Below, piece by piece: positions 34,354-44,693 of a DNA stretch of 64,000 nt. Numbering within the stretch: position 1 is the stretch's first letter; each line of letters starts with the position of its first letter. The stretch spans positions 29,484 to 93,483 of the forward strand of contig JAPQWV010001361.1 in assembly GCA_027422505.1 (NCBI GenBank). Reading direction: 5' to 3'. Position numbers and translations under genes: made by a program. The notes under the pieces were generated by a model. It was not told the origin of the DNA, did not search any database, and saw only the letters and a list, made by a program, of their open reading frames with translations. The stretch comes from Craterostigma plantagineum. Taxonomy: Eukaryota > Streptophyta > Magnoliopsida > Lamiales > Linderniaceae.

Positions 34354-36415
34354 ATGGAGTGCAACAAAGACGAAGCCCTCAGAGCAAAATCGATCGCGGA
34401 GGATAAGTTTACAAAAAATGATTTTCTCGGTGCAAAGAAGTTCGCTTTGAAGGCTCAGGCACTCTATCCAGGCCTCGATGGTATTTCACAGATGCTTACA
34501 ACAATTGACGTGTATGTTTCTGCTGAGAACAAGGTAAGCGGAGAGAGGGATTGGTACGGTGTTTTAGGCGTGGACCCGTCGGTCGATGAGGACACTATGA
34601 AGAAGAAATATAAAAGATTGGCTCTTTTGCTGCACCCTGATAAAAACAGATCCTTTGGCGCCGAAGGTGCATTTCGGCTTATATCCGATGCATGGACTTT
34701 GTTATCAGATAAGGCAAAGAGATTAGCTTATAACCAAAGGAGAGCGTCTAATCAGAGAGTTGTAATGCATCCTGCTAGACCTGGATTTCAACAGAGAGTG
34801 CCCCCACATGGCGGTGCTAGGCCGGGATTTCAACAGAGAGTGCCGCCACATGGCGGTGCTGGGCCGGGATTTCAACAGAGTGGCCCGAATCATTCGGGCC
34901 GGGCTTTTAGCCAGAGACCTCCGATGAATAACGGTGTGTCACCGCCGGCGAGTTCGATTGGCACGGTTCCATCTCAACCTAATGGGGTTTCCAATGGCGG
35001 TGGCAGCAAAAAGACATCGATTCCCAATACACAGAGCACCACCGCTGCAAAAGTTCCACCTCCGCCGCGGGCGCAGACCATACCGACCCGTCAAAGAATA
35101 GATACCTTTTGGACAATATGTCATCGGTGTAAGATCCATTTCGAGTACTTTAAGATGTATCTCAACAAAACTCTGCTCTGTCCCAACTGTAAGCTACCCT
35201 TTGTGGCCAAAGAGACACCTCCACCTGTTGTTACTTCTAGATCGCAGAACTCTGTTCCTCAAGGAGGTTCGAATTCGGGTAAAAACCCGCCGAACCGACA
35301 AGGCCCACAGTCTGAAACAGCTCGCGCTAAAAGCACGGGACCTTCTGTTGATGTAAAAGCTGCAGCTGTTGTTCAGCAGGCGCGTGAGAAATTGAAGAGG
35401 CAGTATGCTGAATCGAATGCCTCGGTTGGATTGGAAGGCTCTGTTAAATTGAGAAAGGTGGATGATATGAACTCTTCGAAATCCAAGGCACAGGGAGATG
35501 AGGACAGTGGAAACACAAGTGGGAAGACAGCCGCTGAATCTGATTGCCGAGAGAAGGAAAAGCATAGTGTGTGCAGTACTGAGGAACGTAAAAGCACTCA
35601 CAATATTGAACGATGTGATCAAAGTAAGAAGGATGACTTGCCGGCGAATAGGTCAGATGATCAACTAGAAAAGAGCTCATTGAAGGATGCTTCTGGTACC
35701 AAAGGTAACGAAGGTTTGGAAGACAGAGGAATGAGTGCCCTGCTCCATATTATTACGATTTTGATCAAGACAGGTCTGCAAGTTCATTTGGGGATAATGA
35801 GGTTTGGGCTGCTTATGATGACATCGACGCCATGCCAAGGCTGTACGCTCTGATTGAGAAAGTTGTATCAAGGGACCCAATTGAGTTGAAGATCAGCTGG
35901 CTAAATCCAAGAACCAACACCAAGTTCGACTCTATGAAAAGCGAGGCCTCTGGTTTCTCTAAGAGTTTGGGTGAATTTAAGGTGGGCAAATGCAAATCTT
36001 GCAAAGACATAAACTCCTTCTCTCATAGAATCAATTGGTCTAAAGGCCCACATGGTGGCATTCTTATAATTCCCAAGAAAGATGAAGTTTGGGCACTATT
36101 CAAGAACTGTCAGCCAGGTGGTAATGAAGTACTCAAGTATGACATGGTAATGGTACTCCAGACTTTAAGGAGGACGAAGGTTTGACCATTGCTCCTCTAG
36201 CAAAGGTTGCAGGTTTTAGAACTGTTTTCCGCATGAATTCAGACACCAAAACGATACCCAAGGAAGAGATGTTTAGACTTTCTCATCGGGTCCCAAGTCA
36301 GGTATTAACTGAACATAATGCTCCAAAGGGGTGCGTCGAACTTGATCCAGCAGCTATCCCATTGGAGCTTCTTAAGGTACAGACAAACGAAGCAAATGAT
36401 GATTCGAAGGTGTAA
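34354..36415 (+). CDS. DnaJ-domain protein with DUF3444
   Basis: Intronless, about 687 aa once two one-base deletions (near 35735 and 36160) are discounted. The N-terminus MECNKDEALRAKSIAEDKF is typical of the family. The J domain (about residues 65-130) has DWYGVLGVDP and the HPD tripeptide (LLHPDKN) needed to stimulate HSP70. A 14-residue repeat (about 140-180) and low-complexity Pro/Gly/Gln follow. A zinc-binding segment has FWTICHRC ... LLCPNCKLPF (about 250-285). After a Lys/Ser-rich linker the DUF3444 domain begins with CPAPYYYDFD and includes SWLNPRTNTKFD and GPHGGILIIPKKDEVWALF. Plant members are probably HSP70 co-chaperones of nucleus or cytosol; the role of DUF3444 is unknown. Confidence 0.88.
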
Positions 36416-36846
36416 ATGGGCAATGAAGAACAGGTATTAGTTAAAACAGTAGATTGTTGGTGATAGTTATGATTATTGCATGGAAAGACAAGCTAGATTA
36501 GACGTGCGGCTGTTAGATTTTGAGCTATCCCACTTTTTGTGCAGCTATTTTGTACCAACTAGTCGAATGCTGTCTTGCTATGTGCAAACAAATGTCTTGA
36601 TTATATTTTGTTGGCAAGGTAGCTATGAAACATTGCGAGTTAAAATAGGTGAAAAACTCCAGTTTGCAATATCAAAGAAATTGAAGGAAACTAATCCTTA
36701 AAAAAGAGTTGAGTCTCTCCACTAATTCATGAATCATAAATGCGAACGACAAAGGAAAGAAACCCAAAAGAGCTATTAAATAAATTCCCAAGTCAAAATC
36801 CATCATCATTATTTCCAAACAACACATATGCAAGTACATTGTTGTG
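36416..36846. other. Convergent 3' regions
   Basis: Shared downstream region of the plus-strand DnaJ gene and the minus-strand PTB gene. Contains no further gene; open frames here are the antisense of 3' UTR. Confidence 0.5.
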
Positions 36847-39790
36847 TCACTGAGGGCGATGAGGCGGTGGGGGGAAGAGTACGGTGCCCCGTTATGACCA
36901 TAAGGTGGAGCCATCCCGGGACCCACGGGGGCTGGACCACCACCTGCAGGGGCAAAAGGGTAATTGTGCATTTGATTCCAACCGGGCTGAATTGGAGGGC
37001 CTGGCCGTGCATTGGGTGGATATTGAGGTCCTCCGTATGGAGAATGAGCTCCCATTGGATAATGCGGTGGTGGTTGTTGAGGTAGAACTGACGTTTGCTG
37101 GGGAATAGGAGTGGCAGGGATAGTGTAATCTCTGCTTCGGTCGTTATTCACCTGAATACAAAAGAAAAAGAAATCCATAGCCAGGTAAAAAAAAGAATGA
37201 GATTTGGCCCTCAATTGTTGTTGAATTAGGAATTGGTTATAAAGTGTTTTTTGTTTTTACCTTTATGCTGAGATCGGTATGTCGAGAGAATGAGATGTGC
37301 AGCTTGCAATATCCTCCGTCGTAGATGCAGTGTCCTTCCAAGGCTTCCTTAGCTGCAACAGCTGTTGGGATATCTGCAAAAACAGGCTAGTGTTTTTTTC
37401 TGCTAAATTTTTATTAATGAGAAGTTGATTCAAATTTGTAATGTTGGCAGAAAGTTATCTTACCAGGATACTGGACTAAAGCTTGAAGACCACCATTTTT
37501 ATCGAAAATGGCTATTTTAAGAACGGGGCCATATGCAGAAAAGACCTAATAAAATCAGGATATAGTTTGAGCTCAGACAGGGAGGCAGTGATTATCTCAA
37601 ACCATACGCTTATATGAAATATAAGCTTCTTGAATGATTCTAATTTTACATACCGTATGTAGTACTTCTAAGGTGACTGCATACTGCATGTTTTCAATAG
37701 AGGCAAGAAGCACATTGCTCTCTGGCTCCAGTTTTTTTCCATCAACGCCTAGACTGAACTGCATGTAGTGTAGGTGAATGAAATGAGAGGACGAGAAAGA
37801 GAGCTCTAACAGTGAATCATAAGTGATAGATGCACAAATTTGCTCCGCGTTACCTGGCCACTGGCGTCTATTGCTGATGGAGCTACAGGGAGATGAGGAT
37901 TAGTGTAGTCCCTAAAATAAGAGTTGCATATTAATGAATATTCACTCCAGTTAGAATTTCAATAGGGTTAAGGAAAACTAAGACACAAAACTTATGAGAG
38001 AAGTAATGATTTGACGATTTCAGGCATTTTGAGCTATAAAATGAAATGGATAAATAGGACGAGAGGCACCTGCTACGATGGCTCTGGAATTTAACAGTCA
38101 GGTCCGTGTGCGCAGAATATGTAATCTTCAGTGAACATGGACCCAGCTCGGGAATCAGATAGCTGTAGCCCACCAACAATGCAACACAGAACCAGCATAT
38201 CAACACATCGGCACATTCAGCAGAGAAAAGTACATATACAATGTAATCATTAGTGTGAGATTTTTCAGTATACACTATAATATTACTGCGCTTAGCAATC
38301 AATGTTGGCAGTGACAGAGATATTTTGGGAAGTCTTGTAGAGCAACAGAATCCCTAATATTGAGAGTTTCACATTCTCACATCCTCAAGGATGAGAGTAT
38401 TGATAAAGCTGCAAGTCAGTGTCCATAAAGCCTAATTCTAAATTAACCCAAAAATCTGAAGACCTACAATTCCAATCATGGGAATGCCTAAAATAAAGGG
38501 TACACTACAGAGACACATCACCTAGGAATGCTTCTACCATCAAGGGCTTCCTTTGCAGCAGAGGCGGTTCCAGAATCTGAAAACTGCACCAGAGCCTACA
38601 GAGAAAACCAGAGTAAGTTCGTGGAACAGGAACAAAAGAAATCAAAATATCAAAGAAGAGTCAAAAAATAAACCACCTGAAAACCAGCAGTCTTCTCAAA
38701 TGTAGTGATCTTGTGTACAAATCCAAAAGCAGAAAATACCTGCAAATACCAGTGCATTAATAGTTGCATTGGCTAAGGGATGCCTAATATTAAATAGACT
38801 ATGCATTTCATCATTACATCCAGCAGGGAAATCCCGCACAAGGGGAAGAAAAAAAGAAAATAGGTTGCATTTTCTAAACTGTGCAACCATATATGTGTAA
38901 GAGCCAGAAATTTGCCATGCTTCTAACTTACATTAGAGTAATTTATTATGATGTACAGCTTCAGACACATATAAACAGCGAACAAGTTAGTTTATGGACT
39001 TGCACTGTCAGAAGGTGAAGCTTCTGAAACTTCGGGATAGAATTATGAAGTGAAGAAGGGTAGGAAGAGTTAAGAGTTGAGCAGAGGAGAAAGGAGACAA
39101 ACACACATGTGCTCTTTCTCTCGATGCATTAAGCTGGCATTCGAAGACATATCCTCGACAGGTTCCTGCTGATTCATTTATGTGCTTGTTAAAAATGAAG
39201 TTCAACAAAGCCAAACATATGCAGGATATGCAAGAACCTCATCTAAGCATCCGTTATCGCGGCCCAATATGCCATTATCTTGCAAGAAAATGTCAGATCC
39301 CTTACCAAGTGTAGGACATCAATGCTGACAAGGCGTGCATCATCTCCTTCAATTGTTACCAGAAGCACATTTCCAGCAATATCCGCAGTAATTTTATTGT
39401 TCACTATCTCATTCCTGTTTGAATATTGCAGATAAACAGTCTTCCCTCGCACCTGGGCAGGCTCAGATGACGATGCATAGTATGATATCATGGAAATAGC
39501 TTGATTCAAATCCGCCTATAAAAACATCACAATTGATGCAAACACACCAAAGTAAATAACTTCGTACAAATCAACAAGGTGAAAGGGAAAACACACTCGC
39601 TCACAAATTCAATAAATGCTTGATTCTTGTTGGCACCAACGTTGCACTTTGTGTTGACAACTTGACCAAACGGCTTGCCAAGTTCAATCAATTCTTCTTC
39701 AGTACATTCCCACGGTAAATTCCTCAAATGAAGAACCTTGGATGGGGTTTGAGTGTAGCGGAATTGTGTTTGGCTGGAAACAGACGACAT
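36847..39790 (-). CDS. PTB: Polypyrimidine tract-binding protein homologue
   Basis: Ten coding exons on the minus strand: 39790-39605, 39515-39306, 38739-38677, 38595-38522, 38162-38070, 37911-37854, 37758-37654, 37545-37464, 37373-37261 and 37151-36847. All are GT-AG and in phase; about 430 aa. Exon 1 has the first RRM (KVLHLRNLPWECTEEELIEL, NQAFIEF). RRM2 spans the NVLLVTIEGDD to KITYSAHTDLTVKFQSHRSR exons, and RRM3 spans NVLLASIENMQYAV to HTDLSIKVNNDRSRDYT. A Pro/Gly/Tyr-rich tail follows. This is the plant PTB1/PTB2 type, which regulates alternative splicing and stability of mRNAs, including its own. A G-run near 36870 seems to have lost one base. In the repaired frame the protein stops at 36847-36849, whereas as written the frame runs on to 36672. 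A leader intron lies at about 39840-39937. Confidence 0.92.
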
Positions 39791-40477
39791 GGAACACCAA
39801 CACTAACAACCCAAAAGATAGCTTTGGTTTTTCAACCTGACTGCATATTAAATCCCAAAATAAATATTAGAAACTCAACTCCATAAATAAACAAGAAATC
39901 ACGAATCCAACACATGGAGAATAGACAATAAAGTACCAACGTCGTCCTGCTGCAAATAGGGCTTCGCTCGCGGAAAAAAGATGAGATTTGGTTTGGCCAA
40001 TTGCTATTGATCTATGGAACAGAGTCGATGATGCTCTGCTGTGAGCTGAGCTGAGCTGAGTCCGCAAAAATTAGTAGGGAAAAAAAAATAAAACCAAAAT
40101 ATGCGTACTTCAGCGTCGGAAGCGCAAAAGCCTGGGCCGCGCACACACTTACGATGGGCTTCATCTAATTGGGCAACTCCAGCCCATGTAAAATCTAATT
40201 AAGAGCTGCCTTGTATAACTCTTTTTAAAAAAATTTGTTTTTATTTTCTAAAGTTGATAATTGTTTGACTTCCTGTAAATTCTGAATTAAGAAGAAATGT
40301 ATCAGGAGATTGATTTACCTTCGAGATAGCGGAGTTCAACAAAAATTAACGTATCTCATATACAACAAGTGGGCAGAAAGAGAAACACAGTTTTTCATCT
40401 ATAAAGAATAGAACATGCATAGCTATATATATAGAAATATATAATATATATATGCAAGTAATATAACTTTGTCTTGT
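39791..40477. other. PTB leader and promoter
   Basis: Holds the PTB 5' UTR, its leader intron, a GAGCTGAGCTGAGCTGAG run near 40043, and GGGC/GCCCA words at 40128-40190 (CCTGGGCC, GATGGGCTT, ATTGGGC, AGCCCATG) that resemble site II promoter elements. The left-hand part of the receptor gene's 3' region lies at 40390-40477. Confidence 0.5.
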
Positions 40478-41721
40478 TCAACAATTGGATTCATCTTTCG
40501 CCATTGCCAATGATCTGCGATGCTTTCTCCATTTATACACCAACAAAGCAATCAGCAAAGGAACCCCAATCAACAACCTTAATCCTACGATTCCCCCTGA
40601 TTTGAGACAACAGACTTCGTGTCAGAAGACAAAAAATATATATAACAACATAAATAAAAGAAACCATTCTTGAAAAGGAAAAAAAAAAACAAGAAGTTCC
40701 GAAGCAAGCTTACCGATTATTAGACCCAGAAGAAGCCAATACACTGTTCAATTAAAGGGAAAAAAAAAAAGAACAAATGAGATCGTGAAAATATAAGAAA
40801 GAACAGAGCAGCGTAATGTCGACGACGACGACGATGATATAAAAGTTATTACCAGAATAATACTCCAATTTGCAGCGAAAGCTCCGCTCGGACAACGGAG
40901 TATCCTCGTAACAGATATCTGAGTCTGGGCAAGTGACTCTGTCTCCCTCGAAGGCGCACGCCCTTTCCCGCAAATTCCGCACATCGTACGGTACCAAGTC
41001 AGCTCCACTCCCGCGCCATCAGATCGTGAATCGCCTCGTAAGAGTAATTGCCGCCGACGCCGTCGAAGCCGCCGACGCCGCCGCGCATCTCCCGCGACGA
41101 GGCGAGGACCTCCCTGTTCACCACGCAGTAATCCTCGAGATCCGAGTTCAAGATCCTGGAAAAACCCACGTAGTTATAAACTCGCGAGGAGGAGGAGGAA
41201 TTAGACGCCGCCGTCTTATTTCCGGCGCAGGAATCTTCCTCCACGAACGAGGACAACCACGCGCCGCCCGACAGCGGCCTGGTGCAGCTGATGAACGTTA
41301 CGACGTCGTTGAAGTAGCTGAGGTCGGGCAATAAGTTGTCGTTTCCCCATAGACCGTCGGTGTAGTCATAAACCGGGCAGGAGGAGTAGTTACGGCGGTC
41401 TAGGCCGGGGTCCACCGCCCTAACGTGGAAGCTGCCGTAGCTGATCTCGGCCACACGGTAGTCCCTCGAGCCCAATGTGAGCATAAGGGTTCTATTAGCT
41501 TCGCATCGGAGCTCGAACGCCGGGTCGGAGAACCCACAATCGGCGGACTGGGTTCGGAGTCTGAATGGGTAGCTGACGTCGATGCCGCCGCAGGTGGAAG
41601 GCACGCACGGCGACGGTGGGGCGGCGGCGGGGAGTTGCTGCTCGGCGGAGGGCTTTGCGAAGCATAAGATGAGGATGGTGTAAGTGAGGATAAGGATCAG
41701 ATTTGTCGAGGTAGTAGGCAT
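40478..41721 (-). CDS. LRK10-like receptor protein lacking a kinase
   Basis: Exons 41721-40853, 40743-40714 and 40596-40478; about 339 aa. A signal peptide (MPTTSTNLILILTYTILILC...) leads into a GUB_WAK galacturonan-binding type domain: CGGIDVSYPF near residue 44, CGFSDPAFELRC near 62, then Cys-rich sequence with several Asn-X-Ser/Thr sites. The C-terminal Cys block (WYRTMCGICGKGR, CAFEGDRVTC, FRCKLEYY) is broken by two one-base deletions close together (about 41008 and 40960). Exons 2-3 encode one membrane helix (LLIGVPLLIALLVYKW) followed by a basic RKHRRSLAM and a stop 13 codons later. LRK10L kinases have the same helix and then about 300 kinase residues; here none follow before the PTB gene. 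It is either a short receptor-like form or a truncation. Confidence 0.78.
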
Positions 41722-42096
41722 TGTTTATTATTACTAGTTGAAATTATTTGTGATGTGAAGTTGGGATGATATTATATAGTTTTTGAGATTTCTTGGATTT
41801 ATCTAGTAACTATCTATTCTTTTTGACATTCAAGATGACGATTACTGTAGGAATTTTCCAGGTGAGTGTGTTTTAATTGTTGCTTAAACGCGTTTGGTAA
41901 ACTGAGTCTACGGTTTATTTGAATCTCTTTTTTGACGTTTCTACTAATAATTTTGAAATGGATATAAGTCGAACTCAACTCGGTCCAAATAGTTGCTCGC
42001 AAGTTGACGACAGCAACAAAAGATAACAACTTGCCCAATTTATTTCATGAATAGTTCCATTTTAGATGGACTCTCTAATTAGATTTTAACATAATA
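41722..42096. other. Promoter side of receptor gene
   Basis: AT-rich. TATATAAT-type sequence (minus strand) at about 41771-41778 may be a TATA box about 50 bp upstream of the start codon. Nothing else recognised. Confidence 0.35.
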
Positions 42097-42789
42097 GTGT
42101 TGATATTTCAATGTTGACAATCATATTGGCTCCACATGCCAGTTGTGGCTAAGATTGGTTCAACCTCTAGTTTTATCTTTCATGCCCAGAATTCTATTAA
42201 TTCGGTTATTGGCTTTTTTAGTGATATGATGACTTAGATAAAGCTTGGAATGGACAAAGACGTGTGAATTACGTGTGGAGACTTAGGAGCTGAAATTGGA
42301 AAGGAACATACTAAATATAGGAGTCTTGAAGCCCAAGTGAAGACTAAGTCGTTTGGGGCTATCCAAATTAACTTCCAACGGCCATATTCTACTAAGTGGA
42401 CGTGAGGGCAGAGTGGACGTTGAGGGATCTTTGGGAAGTCGAAGTATTTATACGAGACTTCATTTTTCCGTTAGAGACACACGAGTCATAACGAGCGAAG
42501 CTTTCATTGAGATTGAGTAAACTCACGAGAGTTATTCTTTTTAGCCTAGTTTTGCAAAGGTCTTAGGACTTTCTAGTTAGTGGATCGTAGATTCCATTCT
42601 CTTACTAGGCGTGATTTGTACTATCGCGAGATAGTTGTTTTTGTAATCCATCGTAATAGTGGAATTTCGCCATGAGGCAGGCAGCAAGCTTCTAACATAC
42701 TGCAAATTTACATTCGTATTTCATCACTAAGTTGTTAGTTTTTCCGCTGTGCATTTTGTGTGAGATCGAGTGTTGCTCCGACATTACAG
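42097..42789 (+). repeat. Possible solo LTR
   Basis: About 690 bp that begins TGTTGA and ends TCAACA. It has LTR-like composition: AGTATTTATACGAGACTTC (TATA) near 42443, followed by CCGTTAGAGACACACGAG and a T-rich unit, with no coding sequence. No target duplication could be identified, so the limits and the assignment are tentative. Confidence 0.3.
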
Positions 42790-43208
42790 TCAACATTTAC
42801 ATCACCAGTTTTTATTTTACACCCATTACACGACAGGACCACTTCATAACACAATCATTCATTCACTCACACGTGGAGGATTAGTATCGGAGTCGTGCCC
42901 TTTTCATATTATCTTAGTACGAGGTTTTGTTGAGTTGGATAAAGTTTTGAAACTCTTACATTCTTACCGTTGAAGTCGATGATCTGAGAACTGGTCCGAA
43001 CTTTTTCAACTACATTGATTGATAGAACTCAGATGTCGAACTAACATGGGAATCACCATGAACAGACAAGAGAATGACCAACACACACAGAGAGACAGTG
43101 ATACAATATTTTATGTGCATGGAAAAAATCGAAACCATTCGGGTAAAACCGTAGCACACAAGAAATTTCCTAGAAACCAAGAGTACATGTTTCGTTTTTT
43201 CTTGCTTA
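42790..43208. other. Intergenic, 3' of SFT2
   Basis: No gene recognised. Contains the 3' flank of the minus-strand SFT2 gene. Confidence 0.35.
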
Positions 43209-44445
43209 CTAGATTTCAGTGTCACAAAGGCGCACCGTAAGACTGGAAACCATACGACGAGCGAAAGGGATATAGCTCAAGCTGTACCTAAAAAATGGGC
43301 CGAAAAATTAAGAGACTAAATCAGTTATATGAGTACGAAGATCTACTGCGGCCAAAATGCGTCCAAGTCGATGCAAAAAAGTCATTAAGAAGCATTTACC
43401 AGATAAGGGAGCAGATTTCGCATATGGCTGCAATAACGGTGAGAATCTTACTGTGCAACTGCAATGCATGATGTTAAGTTGAGAACAATCATTATTCGAA
43501 AGTTGATGCTTGAAAACCAAACAGAAGAAACGGACGAGAATTGTCAAATATGTAATAAAGCTTACCAAAAGAGCGCAAATAAGAGCCAAGGCCACACACC
43601 CCACATAGATCGACGTAGCGTAGACTCGCACTGGGTCGAACATCATCCTCAGCTGTTGCTCGGGCCCCATGAGGAAAGCCGTGCTGAAAATATGTGTTCA
43701 AACTAAGAAAAGAAACCCACAACAGAAATTCCAAAAAAAGAAAACGTCGGCGGTTGATGTGAAACATCTACTTCTACACATCATGGCCAATCAAATAACA
43801 TCAAGAATCAATCTCAACTATGAGACTACGCTAACACTGGAAAGTATGCAACTCCTAAATTCCATATAGGGTTCGAGTCTTCGACAAGGGAAACACATAT
43901 GATCTACGCAATAGAGATATAATCCTTTGACAAGCTCAAGACTAAGTCTTAGCACTGTTATATTTTGCTTATTGTTTTGGGCCAAAAGGGAAACAGTGTA
44001 CCTTCCAACAGACAGCACGTTGCCGAAGGTAAATAACAGAGCAAATTTGATTGGCTTTGCAAAGGTAATCAACGACTGCACAAAAGGAAACCAAAAAGAA
44101 AGAAATCTCAACATTAATCAGCATTTTTCAACAGCATTTTCCAACTCCATTTGACATACCAGGAAGATACAAACAACTCCAGCTAGCAGACAAGCAGCAA
44201 ACGCATAAACCCTCTGCGCAGTGGGGACAAAAGAACGCAGTATATACATAGCGAGTTAGCAAAAAGATTCAGTTTTTAGCAAAAGATTGGATCTTTGAAC
44301 GAACCGATCCGTGAATTGATTTCCTAGTTTCATTTATCAAAAGGTTTTGCTATACCTGTACAGGTGACAGAGAGCAGAGACCGTCATTGTCTCCAAGCAA
44401 GTTATCTTGATCGTCTTCATCTGATCCCTGAATTAGCTTCCACAT
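43209..44445 (-). CDS. SFT2: SFT2-like vesicle transport protein
   Basis: Six coding exons on the minus strand: 44445-44356, 44213-44160, 44075-44002, 43683-43566, 43458-43400 and 43287-43209. All junctions are GT-AG and in phase, giving an uninterrupted 157 aa. An acidic N-terminus (MWKLIQGSDEDDQDNLL) precedes four hydrophobic segments: AFAACLLAGVVCIFLSLI, FALLFTFGNVLSVG, YATSIYVGCVALALICALL and the VIAAICEICSLIWYSLSY region. It carries the FDPVRVYAT and SYIPFARRMV motifs of the Got1/Sft2 family. These small Golgi membrane proteins help fusion of endosome-derived vesicles with the Golgi. It is divergent from the SF3A3 gene, with 248 bp between start codons. Confidence 0.92.
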
Positions 44446-44693
44446 TTGTTGAGAGCTTCACCAAGTTCTCTATCATTTTTGTCATAAATCATGATTTCAT
44501 GGGTATTGATAGACTATTGGAAAGTTAAGGCAGTCGATTGCAAACATAGAAAATAAAGGGTTTTTTGTAATTGTCCCAATCACGTTCCCGCATAAATTAA
44601 AACGACGCCGTAAGACGTCCCCGTCGTATAAATGTAAACCTCCTCCGAAATTGAGCAAAACCCTCGTTCCCCTTTTTTTCTGAAACTGAGAGA
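44446..44693. promoter_or_regulatory. Shared divergent promoter (SFT2 / SF3A3)
   Basis: 248 bp between two opposite start codons. Contains AAAACGACGCCGTAAGACGTC near 44599, with ACGCCGT and GACGTC words, and no TATA box at the usual distance. This is typical of broadly expressed divergent gene pairs. Confidence 0.5.

Noticed and set aside
36672..36846. C-terminal extension of the PTB frame with a hydrophobic stretch
   Set aside because: Arises from a one-base loss in a G/C run. The expected short Pro/His-rich ending and stop occur at 36847 in the neighbouring frame.
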